DNA of 64,000 nt from contig NZ_CP007026.1 of the NCBI RefSeq assembly GCF_000812185.1, forward strand, positions 62,001 through 126,000, read 5' to 3'. The notes beneath the pieces are model-generated. The model saw only the letters and a program-made list of their open reading frames with translations. It was not told the origin of the DNA and did not search any database. The stretch is from Candidatus Nitrosopelagicus brevis (lineage in GTDB: Archaea; Thermoproteota; Nitrososphaeria; Nitrososphaerales; Nitrosopumilaceae). The translations under genes were made by a program, and so were the position numbers. How positions within the stretch are numbered: the first letter of the stretch is position 1; each line of letters starts with the position of its first letter. Shown in pieces: positions 27,276 through 37,585 of the stretch.

Positions 27276-29171
27276 ATGGCTGAAAAAATTATTGGTATTG
27301 ATTTAGGAACAAGTAACTCCGCTGCTTCTGTAATGCAGGGTGGAAAACCAACATTGATTCCTGCAGCAGAGGGTACAACGGTAGCTGGCAAAGCATTTCC
27401 ATCTGTTGTAGCATTTTCAAAAGATGGTGAGCTTTTAGTTGGTGAACCTGCACGAAGACAAGCAGTAACAAATCCTGATAATACTATACGTGAGGCAAAA
27501 CGAAAGATGGGTGAGGACTTCCTGTATAAAATACAAGGAAAAGAGTACAAACCTCAACAAATCTCTGCATTCATACTCCAAAAAATTAAACGTGACGCTG
27601 AAGCATTTACCGGCGACACAATCAACAAAGCAGTAATTACTGTACCTGCTTATTTCAATGACAATCAAAGACAGGCTACAAAAGATGCTGGAACAATTGC
27701 TGGATTAGAAGTTGTAAGAATTATCAATGAACCAACTGCTGCTTCATTAGCATTTGGAATAGACAAATCTAAAGAAGATATGAAAATATTGGTCTTTGAT
27801 TTTGGTGGAGGTACTCTTGATGTTACAATCATGGAGATGGGAGGTGGTGTATTTGAGGTAATGAGTACATCTGGTGATACTAAATTAGGTGGTGCAGATA
27901 TGGATCAAGCTCTAATTGATTATGTTATTGATGAATTCAGAAAAAAGGAAGGAATTGATCTATCTAGTGATAGCACGGCAGTTACTAGAATTAAAGAAGG
28001 TGCAGAAAAAGCAAAAATTGAATTATCAACTGTAATGGAAACTGAAGTAAATCTTCCATTTATTGCACAAGACCCATCTGGTGCAAAAAATCTTGAAGTA
28101 AAAATTACAAGAGCAAAACTAGAAGATCTAGTTAATCCAATTGTTCAACGATGTAAATCATCTATAGACAAAGCATTAGAAGATGCAAAACTTTCTGCAT
28201 CTGATATTACAAAGATTGTTTTGATTGGTGGCCCAACAAGAATGCCAATCGTCAAAAAATTTGTTAGTGATACTGTTGGAAAAGAGGCTGAATCCGGAGT
28301 TGATCCAATGGAGGCTGTAGCATTTGGTGCTGCAGTTCAAGCAGGAATCATTGCAGGAGATGTAACTAGTGATATTGTTCTACTTGATGTTACTCCTTTG
28401 ACTCTAGGAATTGAAACATTGGGTGGTGTTAGAGAACCAATTATTGAAAGAAATACAACTATTCCAACTTCTAAAGATAAAACATTCACAACTGCTGCAG
28501 ATAGTCAAACTGCAGTAACTATCAATGTTGTCCAAGGTGAACGACCAATGGTTGCTGATAATGTATCATTAGGCAGTTTCAATCTAACTGATATTCCACC
28601 TGCACCAAGAGGTGTACCTCAAATTAATGTAAAATTTGACATTGATGCAAATGGCATCCTAAATGTAACTGCAAAAGATATGGGTACGGGCAAAGATGCT
28701 AAAATTACTATTCAATCTACAACAAAAATGTCAGATGATGAAATTAAAAAAATGCAAGAAGATGCAGAAGGTCATGCTGAAGAAGATAAAAAGAAGAAAG
28801 AAGCAGTTGATATTAAAAATGAAGCTGAAAGTTTCATCTATACTACTGAAAAACTAGTCAGTCAAGATCTTAAAGACAAAATTCCACAAGAAAAAGGAAT
28901 TCAAATTACAGATGCAATAAAGGAATTAAAAGATTCATTAACACAAGATACTGAACAAATCAAACAAAAACTTGAAGCACTAAAGACAATTGTAAATGAA
29001 GTAACAACTGAATTGTACAAAAATGCATCACCTCCACCTGGAGAACAACAATCTGGAGAACAACAATCTGGAGAACAACAATCTGGAGAACAACAATCTT
29101 ACGCTAATGAACAACAATCTGAAGAACAAAAATCTGATTCTGAACAGAAATCAGAAAATAAATCAAATTAG
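27276..29171 (+). CDS. dnaK: Molecular chaperone DnaK (Hsp70)
   Basis: The 631-residue Hsp70 begins [19 protein letters not shown]. ATPase-domain motifs [19 protein letters not shown] and [10 protein letters not shown], the linker [18 protein letters not shown] and the substrate-binding domain are all present. The ATG at 27276 is preferred over an in-frame start further upstream that would overlap grpE. The end is unusual: four exact GEQQS repeats at residues 589-608, then Gln/Ser/Glu/Lys-rich sequence without the bacterial EEV-type ending. DnaK in Archaea derives from bacteria; here it keeps its full GrpE and DnaJ partners. Confidence 0.97.
   Translation: MAEKIIGIDLGTSNSAASVMQGGKPTLIPAAEGTTVAGKAFPSVVAFSKDGELLVGEPARRQAVTNPDNTIREAKRKMGEDFLYKIQGKEYKPQQISAFILQKIKRDAEAFTGDTINKAVITVPAYFNDNQRQATKDAGTIAGLEVVRIINEPTAASLAFGIDKSKEDMKILVFDFGGGTLDVTIMEMGGGVFEVMSTSGDTKLGGADMDQALIDYVIDEFRKKEGIDLSSDSTAVTRIKEGAEKAKIELSTVMETEVNLPFIAQDPSGAKNLEVKITRAKLEDLVNPIVQRCKSSIDKALEDAKLSASDITKIVLIGGPTRMPIVKKFVSDTVGKEAESGVDPMEAVAFGAAVQAGIIAGDVTSDIVLLDVTPLTLGIETLGGVREPIIERNTTIPTSKDKTFTTAADSQTAVTINVVQGERPMVADNVSLGSFNLTDIPPAPRGVPQINVKFDIDANGILNVTAKDMGTGKDAKITIQSTTKMSDDEIKKMQEDAEGHAEEDKKKKEAVDIKNEAESFIYTTEKLVSQDLKDKIPQEKGIQITDAIKELKDSLTQDTEQIKQKLEALKTIVNEVTTELYKNASPPPGEQQSGEQQSGEQQSGEQQSYANEQQSEEQKSDSEQKSENKSN
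29040..29099 (+). repeat. Four 15-bp tandem repeats in the dnaK tail
   Basis: Four identical copies of GGAGAACAACAATCT lie head to tail (29040-29054, 29055-29069, 29070-29084, 29085-29099), each encoding GEQQS. Exact identity down to third codon positions indicates recent slippage expansion, so copy number is likely to vary between strains without frameshift. Confidence 0.95.
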
Positions 29172-29189
29172 TTAATTAATCCTTGATTT

Positions 29190-29196
29190 AGGTGAT
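29190..29196 (+). promoter_or_regulatory. Shine-Dalgarno site of dnaJ
   Basis: AGGTGAT ends five bases before the dnaJ ATG at 29202 and matches the anti-Shine-Dalgarno 3' end of archaeal 16S rRNA (AUCACCUCC). Such sites mark genes inside an operon here, whereas first genes tend to have a TATA box close to the start and no such site. It supports cotranscription of dnaJ with dnaK. Confidence 0.7.
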
Positions 29197-29201
29197 TAAC
29201 T

Positions 29202-30296
29202 ATGAGTGCAAAACGTGATTATTATGAAGTTTTAGGAGTTAACAAATCATCATCTCCTGATGAAGTTAAATCTCAATACAGGAAATTAGCTCTAAAATTT
29301 CATCCTGATAGGAACAAATCTCCTGATGCACAAGAGCATTTTAAGGAAATTTCTGAAGCATACGCTGTTCTTTCAGATTCTGGTAAACGTGATTTGTATG
29401 ATAAACATGGACACGAAGGTGTAGATGGAAGATACTCTCAAGAAGATCTCTTTAGAGGTGCAGGCGGTAATTTCAATGATATTTTTGATAATTTATTCGG
29501 TGGCCAGGGAGGACGTGGAGGCGGTGGATTTGGATCTGTTTTTGAAAATCTATTTGGTGGAGGCGGCAGATTCAGTCGTTCACGTGGAAATGATCTTTTG
29601 CATGAATGCTATATCACCTTGGAAGATGTATTACATGGAAAACAAATCGAACTTGATCTCAAAAAATTTGTAGATTGTCCTGATTGTAATGGTACTGGAT
29701 GCAAACCTGGTAGCTCAAAATCAACCTGCAAAGATTGTGGTGGTTATGGCCAAGTTCGAGTCCGAAGAAATATGGGTGGAATGATATTAGAATCTGCTCA
29801 ACCTTGTGGAAAATGTCAGGGAAGTGGAGAAATCTTTGATGATCCATGTAAAAAATGTCAGAGAGGAAAAGTAAAAGGAACAAAACACTTGTCATTCAAT
29901 CTTCCATCAGGAATTGACAATGGTGATTATGTAATTCAAGGTGAAGGGGAATCAATTCCAGATGGTGATAATGGTGATCTTATAGTACGTGTACGAGTTG
30001 AACCTCATAAACTGTATAGACGTGATGGCGTTGATCTATATTGTGATGCACGAATTTCAATGGTTGATGCAACTTTGGGTACTGAAATTGATGTAAAAAC
30101 ACTTGAAAAAACACAAAAATTAAAAATTGAATCTGGAACTCAGCCAAACTCAATTCTAAAAATTAAATCTCAAGGATTACCTAGCCAAAATTCTAACAGA
30201 CGTGGAGATCTTTTTGTTCACGTTGTAATAGAAATCCCAAAAAAATTATCAAAACAACAAAAATCGTTGTTAGATGAATTCCAAAATTCAGACTAA
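29202..30296 (+). CDS. dnaJ: Chaperone DnaJ (Hsp40, type I)
   Basis: The 364-residue protein has the full DnaJ layout: J domain with HPD in KFHPDRNK, a Gly/Phe-rich region (about 80-125), and the zinc domain with four knuckles ([32 protein letters not shown]). The C-terminal client-binding domains end the protein. It delivers unfolded clients to DnaK. It lies 30 bases after dnaK with a clear Shine-Dalgarno site. Its stop codon overlaps that of a small gene on the other strand. Confidence 0.97.
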   Translation: MSAKRDYYEVLGVNKSSSPDEVKSQYRKLALKFHPDRNKSPDAQEHFKEISEAYAVLSDSGKRDLYDKHGHEGVDGRYSQEDLFRGAGGNFNDIFDNLFGGQGGRGGGGFGSVFENLFGGGGRFSRSRGNDLLHECYITLEDVLHGKQIELDLKKFVDCPDCNGTGCKPGSSKSTCKDCGGYGQVRVRRNMGGMILESAQPCGKCQGSGEIFDDPCKKCQRGKVKGTKHLSFNLPSGIDNGDYVIQGEGESIPDGDNGDLIVRVRVEPHKLYRRDGVDLYCDARISMVDATLGTEIDVKTLEKTQKLKIESGTQPNSILKIKSQGLPSQNSNRRGDLFVHVVIEIPKKLSKQQKSLLDEFQNSD

Positions 30297-30457
30297 TCGT
30301 TTTTTGATAATCTGATTGACAGATCATGTCCTTGTTTTATTTCCTGTTCATACAGTTTTTTAACAATCTCTCCAATCTTTTGTTCAGTAAAATACTCTTG
30401 ATTATACCTACCTAGAACTTCTTTATCCTTATCCAAAATTACTTCCCAATATGGCAT
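30293..30457 (-). CDS. Small hypothetical protein next to dnaJ (54 aa)
   Basis: Read directly from the minus strand: ATG at 30457-30455, stop at 30295-30293. The 54-residue protein begins [20 protein letters not shown] and continues with a probable amphipathic helix ([16 protein letters not shown]), ending in a charged tail. The upstream frame is closed, so this is the only start. The even mix of charged and hydrophobic residues and a two-base stop overlap with dnaJ suggest a true gene. No family is recognised; a small nucleic-acid- or protein-binding role is possible. Confidence 0.5.
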   Translation of the reverse strand: MPYWEVILDKDKEVLGRYNQEYFTEQKIGEIVKKLYEQEIKQGHDLSIRLSKND

Positions 30458-30532
30458 GAATTTGGATAATTTTCTCTCTCATTTCAACATTTTGTGAATA
30501 ACGAACTTTTTTTGGGAATCTTAATTTTTCAT

Positions 30533-30617
30533 GCGGGAGTCGCCCAGCCTGGTCAACGGCGTAAGGTTCAGATCCTTATCTCTTAGGAGTTCGTGGGTTC
30601 AAATCCCACTTTCCGCA
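30533..30617 (+). tRNA. trnL: tRNA-Leu (CAG anticodon)
   Basis: This is a type II tRNA of 85 bases. Acceptor GCGGGAG pairs with TTTCCGC, the anticodon arm TAAGG-TTCAGAT-CCTTA has CAG at 34-36, a long variable arm follows (around TCTCTTAGGAG), and the T arm is GTGGG-TTCAAAT-CCCAC. The discriminator is A, no CCA is encoded, and no intron is present. U33 is normal here, unlike in the tRNA-Gln of this window. Confidence 0.95.
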
Positions 30618-30674
30618 TAAATAATTTCATATCATTATGAACAACTTTAAAACACTGTAGTTTGCCTATTTTCC

Positions 30675-30935
30675 ATGGCAAAAGTAACCCGTGTTGGTGG
30701 TAGAGGTACAACTCGTAGAAAGACTGACACTAGTAAGAAATCAACATTCTCTGGAGATTCTTATAAAGAATATCAGGAAGCCAAAAAGAAAGCAGCTGGT
30801 AATCGTAGTGTTGGAACTGGTCGTGGTACCGGAAAACGAAAATTATCATCAACTCCAGCAACAAAGAAAGTATCTACTAAAGGCAGAACACGCTCAACTG
30901 GTAGAGGTACTGGTAGTAGAAAGACAAAAAGTTAA
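30675..30935 (+). CDS. Small, very basic protein with three GRGT-x-(R/K)-K repeats
   Basis: The 86-residue product is almost wholly Lys, Arg, Gly, Ser and Thr. Three copies of one motif stand out: GRGTTRRK at 9-16, GRGTGKRK at 49-56 and GRGTGSRK at 76-83, separated by low-complexity basic linkers; only a short stretch (SGDSYKEYQEAKKK) looks helical. The motif resembles AT-hook and eukaryotic RG-rich tails, suggesting DNA or RNA binding. A TTTAAAA box near 30645 fits a leaderless start at 30675. It could be a chromatin-associated or ribosome-associated protein; I do not recognise a named family. Confidence 0.75.
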   Translation: MAKVTRVGGRGTTRRKTDTSKKSTFSGDSYKEYQEAKKKAAGNRSVGTGRGTGKRKLSSTPATKKVSTKGRTRSTGRGTGSRKTKS

Positions 30936-30977
30936 TCCCCTTAACTTATTCTCTTTTATTCATCTACTGGTATTTTT

Positions 30978-32894
30978 TTAATTTAGAAAATTCTGAATTT
31001 TTGCTTTCAGTTTTTCATTGATAATCTTGCCTGATGCTTTACCTCTAACTTCTTTCATTGCGATTCCCATTAAACCACTTAATGCACGTGACTGTTCCTC
31101 TTTCACTTTATTCATATTCTTTTGAATTATATCGTCTAGAATCTTATCTAACTCTTCATCAGTTAATTGAGTAATAGATGCCTTTTCTAGTGCTTGTAAA
31201 ACATTATCTGCTTTTTTAGACATTATTTGTTCAAAAATTATTTCAATTGATTCTTTGTTTATTTTTTCTTCTCCTAACAATTCAAATGTTTTCATTATTT
31301 GTTCGTCATTAAGTAAGCTTGAATCTAAACCACTTCTCTCCAAATTTGTTATAGTTGAACATAATATAGATACAACAAAATTTGGTGAACTTTGTTTCTT
31401 TGAACATATTTGTTCAAAAATTTCAAAATATTCTGAATCAAAAATTTGCTCTGCTAACTGATTATTTATCTCATATTTACTTTCTAATTCTTTAATTGAT
31501 GCTTCCCATGATTTCGGAATATTAGATACTGCCTCTGATAATTCTTTTTCAGAAACTTTGACTGTAGGGATATCTGTTTCTGGGTACATTCTTGATGCAC
31601 CTGGTCTTGGTCTTAGAAAAATAGTATCTCCATTTTGAGTTGCAGCTCTGGTTTCTGCAGGTGGTCCCTCTTTTGCAAGCTCTATTCTATTAATTATAGA
31701 GTCAATTGCAAAACCAACTGATATTTTTTCACCTGCAATTATTAAAAATGCATCATCATTTTGAACATCTAATTTTTCAATCACTCGTTTGATATCTGTC
31801 TCTTCAATTCCATAATTTGGTAATTCATCGGAGTGAAAAACGCCACCGATACCAAAAAATCTCACTAATTGACCTATTTCCTTTCCCAATCTGATGTCTG
31901 AATATGGTTCAAAACCAAAAATTCCTTTTAATTTTTTAATTTTTATTCCAAAAATTTTTTCTTGTTTTTTAATTGATTTTTTAATAATTTTTGAATTACA
32001 TTCTTGCATTATGTCTGTTATATCAAAAACATCTTCCTTTCTACTAATTTCTGTAAATCCAATTTGATTAATTTTATCAGAAATTAATTTTAATCCATGC
32101 TGTCTTTTTGCTTCAAATTCAATAATTTTTTCTAATTGATCAAGCTGCTGAACTCCTTTTACTTCAATAACGCCTCCTCCTTCAACAGAGATGTTTACAT
32201 CCTGTCTGATCGTTCCAATTCCACGCATTACTTTTTTTGTAACTCGTAGTAATCTACCTAAAGTCAACGCAATATCTTTTACAAATTTTGGATCTCCTTC
32301 AACAGGATCTAACGCAATCTCGACTAAAGGAACTCCCAATCTATCTAAACTAAAGAATCTGTGATTTCCTTCATCTTTTACCAATTTTCCTGCATCTTCT
32401 TCAAGACAAATTGATTGAACACCCACTTTTTCTCCATTAACCTCAATGTGTCCACCTTGTGAAACAAGCATTGTTCTTTGAAATCCAGTTGTGTTTGATC
32501 CATCAATGACTGTTTTTCTCATTACATGTATTTCTGAAAAAATTTTTGATTCTAATGCCGAACTAATTAAAAGTGCAATTTTTTTTGCACTAATGTCTAA
32601 TGAATGTGGTGGTTCTTCATCTTCGCATACTAAACAACTACTTCTTGGGTTTGCATAGTAAACTATTGTCTTTGATTTTGTACTTTCAAAAAGGGCTGCA
32701 GGATCAATTTTACCTAGTTCACTTTTTGCTGCTCTAAGTTTTCTTGAAAATTTTCTAGAAAATTCTTCTTCTTCTATTGGCGTACAGTCACAAAATAACT
32801 TTTTTTTTGTATCTAACTGTTGATGAATTTCAAGTCCAACCTTCAATCCAATATTTTTGATATCAACTTCACTCAAAACTAAACTCCGAAGCAA
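30978..32894 (-). CDS. gatE: Glu-tRNA(Gln) amidotransferase subunit E
   Basis: The 638-residue archaeal GatE is the tRNA-binding and kinase subunit that, with GatD, converts Glu-tRNA(Gln) into Gln-tRNA(Gln). The GatB-like N-terminal part is clear (GLEIHQQLDTKKKLFCDC, then YANPRSSCLVCEDEEPP, DGSNTTGFQRT and RQDVNISVEGG). The archaeal AspRS-like insertion and C-terminal helical YqeY-like tail (GLMGIAMKEVRGKASGKIIN) are also present. The start is TTG at 32894, overlapping gatD by 26 bases; a second TTG at 32876 is possible. Its tRNA substrate gene is at 24387-24458. Confidence 0.96.
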   Translation of the reverse strand: MLRSLVLSEVDIKNIGLKVGLEIHQQLDTKKKLFCDCTPIEEEEFSRKFSRKLRAAKSELGKIDPAALFESTKSKTIVYYANPRSSCLVCEDEEPPHSLDISAKKIALLISSALESKIFSEIHVMRKTVIDGSNTTGFQRTMLVSQGGHIEVNGEKVGVQSICLEEDAGKLVKDEGNHRFFSLDRLGVPLVEIALDPVEGDPKFVKDIALTLGRLLRVTKKVMRGIGTIRQDVNISVEGGGVIEVKGVQQLDQLEKIIEFEAKRQHGLKLISDKINQIGFTEISRKEDVFDITDIMQECNSKIIKKSIKKQEKIFGIKIKKLKGIFGFEPYSDIRLGKEIGQLVRFFGIGGVFHSDELPNYGIEETDIKRVIEKLDVQNDDAFLIIAGEKISVGFAIDSIINRIELAKEGPPAETRAATQNGDTIFLRPRPGASRMYPETDIPTVKVSEKELSEAVSNIPKSWEASIKELESKYEINNQLAEQIFDSEYFEIFEQICSKKQSSPNFVVSILCSTITNLERSGLDSSLLNDEQIMKTFELLGEEKINKESIEIIFEQIMSKKADNVLQALEKASITQLTDEELDKILDDIIQKNMNKVKEEQSRALSGLMGIAMKEVRGKASGKIINEKLKAKIQNFLN

Positions 32895-34161
32895 TATTTC
32901 TCAACATTAATTCTTTGATCTCGTCTGCATTACTTGAATTTCCATACGCCCACATTGCTTTGACTAACGCTGTCTCTGGAATCATATTTTCAAGTGGAAC
33001 AATTCCTAATTCTAGAAGATCTCTACCACTATCATAAACTGTCATACTTACACGTCCGTCGATACATTGTGATGTCATTCCTAGAAACAATCCTTGCTCT
33101 TTTGCATTTTTGATAACTTCATACATCGTGTTTCCAACATGACCCAAACCAGTTCCTTCAAAAATTATTGCACCAAATCCCAAATCAGCAAGATCTTTTA
33201 TTTGTCTTGGATCATATCCTGGATGATATTTTACTAGAGCAACTTTAGAATCTAAATCTAATTTTGGTTCATATTTGTCACTTTTGAAAAATTCTTCATT
33301 CATATTTTTCAAAATTTTATCATCGGAAATTATGAATGCTGGATTCCCTCCGACAGTTTCAAATGCTCCTCGTTTACTTGTATGATTTTTTCTTACACGT
33401 GTTCCTTTATGGCATGCTATTGCATCATCATTCGAGTCATTATGCATTATAACATAGATTCCTTTTGTCTTAGATTCAGTAAGAAATTTTGTTGCTGTGA
33501 TTAAATTTAATGCTGCATCTGATGATGGTCTGTCTGATGATCTTTGTGAACCAACCAGTGCAATTGGAATAGGAAATCCTGATAATGCAAATGATAGAAA
33601 TGATGAAGTATAATGCATTGTATCTGTGCCATGTGCTATGATTATTCCTGTATAATCTGATTCAGCCATACTGTCAAGCTTTTTTGCAATTTCTAGCCAA
33701 TGCTGTGGTTGTAAATTCTCTGAATATTCTGAAAATAATACTTCTGCATCAACATTAGCAATCTTTGCAATTTCTGGAACTGCTTCGTATAGTTCTGATG
33801 CTGATAGTGCCGGAGTAACTGCACCTGTTCTATAATCTACTTTACTTGCAATAGTTCCTCCAGTCGATAATAGTAAAATTTTTGGTAATTTCTCATCTTT
33901 TTCAATAGTTTCTGAACTCTCAATCTTTGATTGCCCTTCTCCGATTTTTTCTATTTTCTCAATCTTTTCAACTTCTATTCCTATATTGTATCCACTTTTC
34001 AATTTTAGAACAATATGATTTTCATCACCGCTTTCATATCTAGGCATCAAAATTCCAGAATACGTTAATTCCGATGTAACCTTTACTAAATCTCCAACCT
34101 TAATTTTATTCGAAATTAAGAAATCATGAATTTTGCCTTTGTACCCTTTATGTTCTGACAT
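32869..34161 (-). CDS. gatD: Glu-tRNA(Gln) amidotransferase subunit D
   Basis: The 430-residue GatD has an N-terminal beta-barrel (residues 1-70) and an L-asparaginase-like domain that frees ammonia from glutamine. Active-site segments are LLSTGGTIASKVDY with the first catalytic Thr (about 103) and AHGTDTMHYTSS with the Thr-Asp pair (about 180). GSQRSSDRPSSDA is also typical. It is first in the gatD-gatE unit; the presence of both genes implies that no canonical archaeal GlnRS is needed. Confidence 0.96.
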   Translation of the reverse strand: MSEHKGYKGKIHDFLISNKIKVGDLVKVTSELTYSGILMPRYESGDENHIVLKLKSGYNIGIEVEKIEKIEKIGEGQSKIESSETIEKDEKLPKILLLSTGGTIASKVDYRTGAVTPALSASELYEAVPEIAKIANVDAEVLFSEYSENLQPQHWLEIAKKLDSMAESDYTGIIIAHGTDTMHYTSSFLSFALSGFPIPIALVGSQRSSDRPSSDAALNLITATKFLTESKTKGIYVIMHNDSNDDAIACHKGTRVRKNHTSKRGAFETVGGNPAFIISDDKILKNMNEEFFKSDKYEPKLDLDSKVALVKYHPGYDPRQIKDLADLGFGAIIFEGTGLGHVGNTMYEVIKNAKEQGLFLGMTSQCIDGRVSMTVYDSGRDLLELGIVPLENMIPETALVKAMWAYGNSSNADEIKELMLRNIASEFSFE

Positions 34162-34195
34162 TTATGAAAATTAGTGGACAGGTATTTTATTAAAA

Positions 34196-36430
34196 CTACC
34201 TGTAGTAGGATGCAACTAGTTTCTCATTCATCTTGAGATCTTTCTGTTCTCTAACTTTTCTAACTGCCTCTTCAAAGTGTTTCATTGTAACCTTGGCGTC
34301 TGTTGCTTTCTTTTCAATTTCATCTACAAACTTCTTTGTTTCTTCATCACTTAGATCCTTGTCTGGAATTGCATTATCCAAGTGTTCATGAACTACAAGT
34401 GAAACTGCTGTGTTTGCAATTGATGCAACATCGGCACTGCTCAATCCATCTGTTAATTCAGCAATCTTATCAAAGTCAATCTTATCAGGACTATTATTAT
34501 CTGCAAGTGGTATGTCTTTTGAATGAATTTCTATTACCATCTTTCTACCATCTTTATCTGGTAATGGAATCTGGATGATTTTATCAAATCTGCCTGGTCT
34601 TAATAGTGCTGGATCAATCATGTCTGCTCTGTTAGTTGCAGCAAGGACTACTACACCGTGCATATTCTCCATGCCATCTAATTCTGTAAGTAATTGACTG
34701 ACAACTCTTTCAGTAACTGCAGTTTCTCCACCTGCTCCTCTAATTGGTGCAATTGAATCAATTTCATCAAAGAAGATTACACAAGGTGCTGATTGTCTTG
34801 CTCTTTTGAAGATCTCTCTAATTCCTCTTTCTGATTCTCCGACCCATTTTGATAGAAGCTCTGGTCCTCTTACTGAAACAAAGTTTGCTTCACTTTCTGT
34901 TGCAACTGCCTTTGCCATCAATGTTTTACCTGTACCGCTTGGTCCATGTAACAAAATTCCTCTTGGCATTTTATGTCCTAATTTATCATAAAGACCTGGA
35001 TATTTCATTGGCCATTCTACTGCTTCCATCAATTCTTTTTTCACTTCTCCAAGACCGCCTATTTCTTCCCATGATACATCAGGATTCTCAATGAATACTT
35101 CTCTCATTCCTGAAGGTGTTACTTCAACAAGTGCTTTCTTGAAATCATCTGCGTTTACAATTAATTTGTCTAATGTTTCTGGTGGAATTTTTTCTTCTTC
35201 TAAATTCAATTCTGGAAGCAATCTTCTAAGACATTTCATTGCTGCTTCTTTACACAAATATTCTAAATCTGCACCAACATAGCCATGACTTACTGCTGCA
35301 ATCTTCTCAATCTTTACTGGCAATTGCTGTTCCTCATCAGCTAATGGCATGTTACGTGTGTGAATCTGCAAAATTTCTTGCCTACCTTTTTTATCTGGAA
35401 CTTTGATTTCAATTTCTCTGTCAAATCTTCCTGGTCTTCTCAATGCAGGATCAATTGCATTTGGTCTGTTAGTTGCAGAAATTACAATTACTTTTCCTCT
35501 TGCTTCTAATCCATCCATTAATGATAACATTTGAGATACAACTCTTCTTTCTACTTCTCCAGTTACTTCTTCTCTCTTTGGTGCAATTGAATCAATTTCA
35601 TCTACGAAAATAATTGATGGTGCTTTTTCTCTTGCCTCTTTAAAAATTTCTCTTAGACGAGCTTCACTTTCTCCATAAAACTTGCTCATAATTTCTGGTC
35701 CAGAAATACTAATGAAGTGTGCATTACTCTCGTTAGCAACAGCTTTTGCCAATAGTGTCTTTCCAGTTCCAGGAGGACCATAAAGTAAAACACCTTTTGG
35801 AGCTTCAATTCCTAATTTTTCAAATATCTCTGGGTGTCTTAATGGCAATTCAATCATTTCACGAACTTTCTTTATCTCATCTCTAATTCCACCAATGTCT
35901 TCGTATGTAACTTGAGGTACACCTCTTAGTGTCTCACCTTTTTCTGCAATGTGGAATGTTGTTTTTTGTGTAACTAGAACTGCATCTGCTGCTGGTGTAA
36001 CTCCGATTACTTGGAAGGTTAATCTTCCTCCAAAGTATGGAACCATAACATTGTCTCCTTTAATCAAAGGTACACTTTCTAATGCATCTGCTAAATATCT
36101 CTCATCAATTGGTGGTATTGCCTCTAATGGTGCGACTACCACTTTTTCTGCTGGAACAGCTTTAATCTTTTTTACAGTAATTGTATCTCCAATTGCAATT
36201 CCTGAATTGTTTCTTCCTAATCCATCAATTCGGATAATTCCTTTACCTTCATCTGAAGGGTACAAAGGTAAACATTTTGCAACTGTACGTCTCTTTCCTT
36301 TTAGTTCAATAACATCACCAGTTGATGCATTTAGAGTATCCATAGAATCATAATCGATCCTTGCTACCCCTCTTCCAACATCTCTAGTATATGCTTCTAG
36401 AACTTTTAGAGACAATCCATTTTCACTCAT
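34196..36430 (-). CDS. cdc48: Cdc48/VAT AAA+ ATPase
   Basis: The 744-residue protein has an N-terminal double-psi barrel domain (1-190) and two AAA+ domains. D1 has GPPGTGKT and [15 protein letters not shown]2 has HGPSGTGKT and [14 protein letters not shown]. Both have arginine-finger regions ([22 protein letters not shown]). It ends SYYR, whose last three residues fit the HbYX rule (hydrophobic-Tyr-any) used to dock on the 20S proteasome, so it probably unfolds substrates for degradation. AAATATATAAAA just upstream is a strong TATA box. It diverges from rpl2. Confidence 0.96.
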   Translation of the reverse strand: MSENGLSLKVLEAYTRDVGRGVARIDYDSMDTLNASTGDVIELKGKRRTVAKCLPLYPSDEGKGIIRIDGLGRNNSGIAIGDTITVKKIKAVPAEKVVVAPLEAIPPIDERYLADALESVPLIKGDNVMVPYFGGRLTFQVIGVTPAADAVLVTQKTTFHIAEKGETLRGVPQVTYEDIGGIRDEIKKVREMIELPLRHPEIFEKLGIEAPKGVLLYGPPGTGKTLLAKAVANESNAHFISISGPEIMSKFYGESEARLREIFKEAREKAPSIIFVDEIDSIAPKREEVTGEVERRVVSQMLSLMDGLEARGKVIVISATNRPNAIDPALRRPGRFDREIEIKVPDKKGRQEILQIHTRNMPLADEEQQLPVKIEKIAAVSHGYVGADLEYLCKEAAMKCLRRLLPELNLEEEKIPPETLDKLIVNADDFKKALVEVTPSGMREVFIENPDVSWEEIGGLGEVKKELMEAVEWPMKYPGLYDKLGHKMPRGILLHGPSGTGKTLMAKAVATESEANFVSVRGPELLSKWVGESERGIREIFKRARQSAPCVIFFDEIDSIAPIRGAGGETAVTERVVSQLLTELDGMENMHGVVVLAATNRADMIDPALLRPGRFDKIIQIPLPDKDGRKMVIEIHSKDIPLADNNSPDKIDFDKIAELTDGLSSADVASIANTAVSLVVHEHLDNAIPDKDLSDEETKKFVDEIEKKATDAKVTMKHFEEAVRKVREQKDLKMNEKLVASYYR

Positions 36431-36538
36431 ATCTATACACTCTTCTTTCTTTTTTTATATATTTAGCGTATTATTCTATTGATCTACTCAAAACTGATCA
36501 CAAGCTTAAAATCATGATTCTAGGCACAATCGTTTACT

Positions 36539-37282
36539 ATGGGTAAAAGACCAGGTGTTCGTAGACGTGGCCGTGGAGGCATGCAATTCAGAGCTGCTGC
36601 TACTCAAAAGCTAAAACCTGCCAAATATCCAAGTTTTTCACTAGATGAAGAGCGTAAAGGAGAAATTATTGATCTAGTCCATGAATCTGGTCGTGATGTA
36701 CCTCTATCAAAAGTAAGATTTGAAGATGGAGCGATCTCATTTATTCCTGCACCTTTAGGAACTAAAGTTGGTCAAAGAATCAGTTTTGGTCTAAATTCTG
36801 AAATTATCGATGGTAATGTAATTAGTATACAAAATATCCCTGACGGAACAATTGTTTGTAACGTTGAAAAACAATTTGGAGACGGTGGTTCTTTCATTAA
36901 AACAGCAGGTGCTGATGCAACAGTATTCTCTCATGCAGATGATGGAGTAATTCTGAAACTAGCATCTGGAAAATTCAAAAAACTTAATCCAAAAAATAGA
37001 GCAATGATTGGAACTCTAGCTGGTGGTGGTGTAGAAGACAGACCATTTATGCGTGCTGGAGTTAAAATGATGCGTTTCAAATCAAAAGGTCAGAAATATC
37101 CAATAGTCAGAGGTGTTGCTCAAGCAGCATATGTACATCCTCATGGTGGTGGACGTCACCAACACGTTGGACAATCATCTACAGTATCTCGTGATGCACC
37201 TCCAGGCGCTAAAGTTGGAAGTATTGCTGCAAAGAAAACTGGTAGAGCAAGAATTAAGGAAAGAAAACAATCTATCAAATAA
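36539..37282 (+). CDS. rpl2: Ribosomal protein L2 (uL2)
   Basis: The 247-residue archaeal uL2 is a core 23S rRNA-binding protein at the peptidyl-transferase centre. It has a basic N-terminus (MGKRPGVRRRGRGGMQFRAA), the central SH3-like region and the conserved C-terminal PHGGGRHQHVG with the functionally important His. It is outside an S10-type ribosomal operon here, being divergent from cdc48 and followed 24 bases later by an acylphosphatase gene, with which it may be co-transcribed. Confidence 0.97.
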   Translation: MGKRPGVRRRGRGGMQFRAAATQKLKPAKYPSFSLDEERKGEIIDLVHESGRDVPLSKVRFEDGAISFIPAPLGTKVGQRISFGLNSEIIDGNVISIQNIPDGTIVCNVEKQFGDGGSFIKTAGADATVFSHADDGVILKLASGKFKKLNPKNRAMIGTLAGGGVEDRPFMRAGVKMMRFKSKGQKYPIVRGVAQAAYVHPHGGGRHQHVGQSSTVSRDAPPGAKVGSIAAKKTGRARIKERKQSIK

Positions 37283-37306
37283 TAGTCTTAGAATCTATCT
37301 TTTAGA

Positions 37307-37585
37307 ATGGTTCAAAAACGAATTCATATTTTTGTCACCGGTCGAGTGCAAGGTGTATTTTTTAGACAATCAACCAAGGTGATGGCTATTAAAAATAATG
37401 TAAAAGGTTGGGTTCGAAATCTTGATGATGGTCGTGTTGAGATTGTTGGAGAAGGTGAAATTCAAGATATTGAGAATTTAACACAATGGTGTAAAACTGG
37501 ACCTGCAAATTCTAGAGTTGATGAATTTGAATTATCTGAAGAAAATGTTACTGATGAATTTGAAAACTTTGAAGTTAGATATTAG
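37307..37585 (+). CDS. acyP: Acylphosphatase
   Basis: The 92-residue acylphosphatase fold carries the phosphate-binding loop GRVQGVFFRQST with the catalytic Arg, and the catalytic Asn in GWVRNLDDGRVEIVGEG. It hydrolyses carboxyl-phosphate compounds such as acetyl or carbamoyl phosphate. The start at 37307 lies 24 bases after rpl2. It ends tail to tail with the gene at 37582 with a four-base overlap. Confidence 0.95.
   Translation: MVQKRIHIFVTGRVQGVFFRQSTKVMAIKNNVKGWVRNLDDGRVEIVGEGEIQDIENLTQWCKTGPANSRVDEFELSEENVTDEFENFEVRY

Noticed and set aside
29040-29099. CRISPR-like repeat
   Set aside because: Units are only 15 bp, contiguous and in frame within dnaK, with no spacers.
30691-30981. Second reading frame over the basic repeat protein
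   Set aside because: The 30675 frame has the TATA-spaced ATG and a regular repeat; the alternative gives an irregular composition and runs past the gene.
35949-36353. Open frame of 134 codons antisense to cdc48
   Set aside because: It is entirely inside a highly conserved AAA+ gene, with no promoter-like signal.
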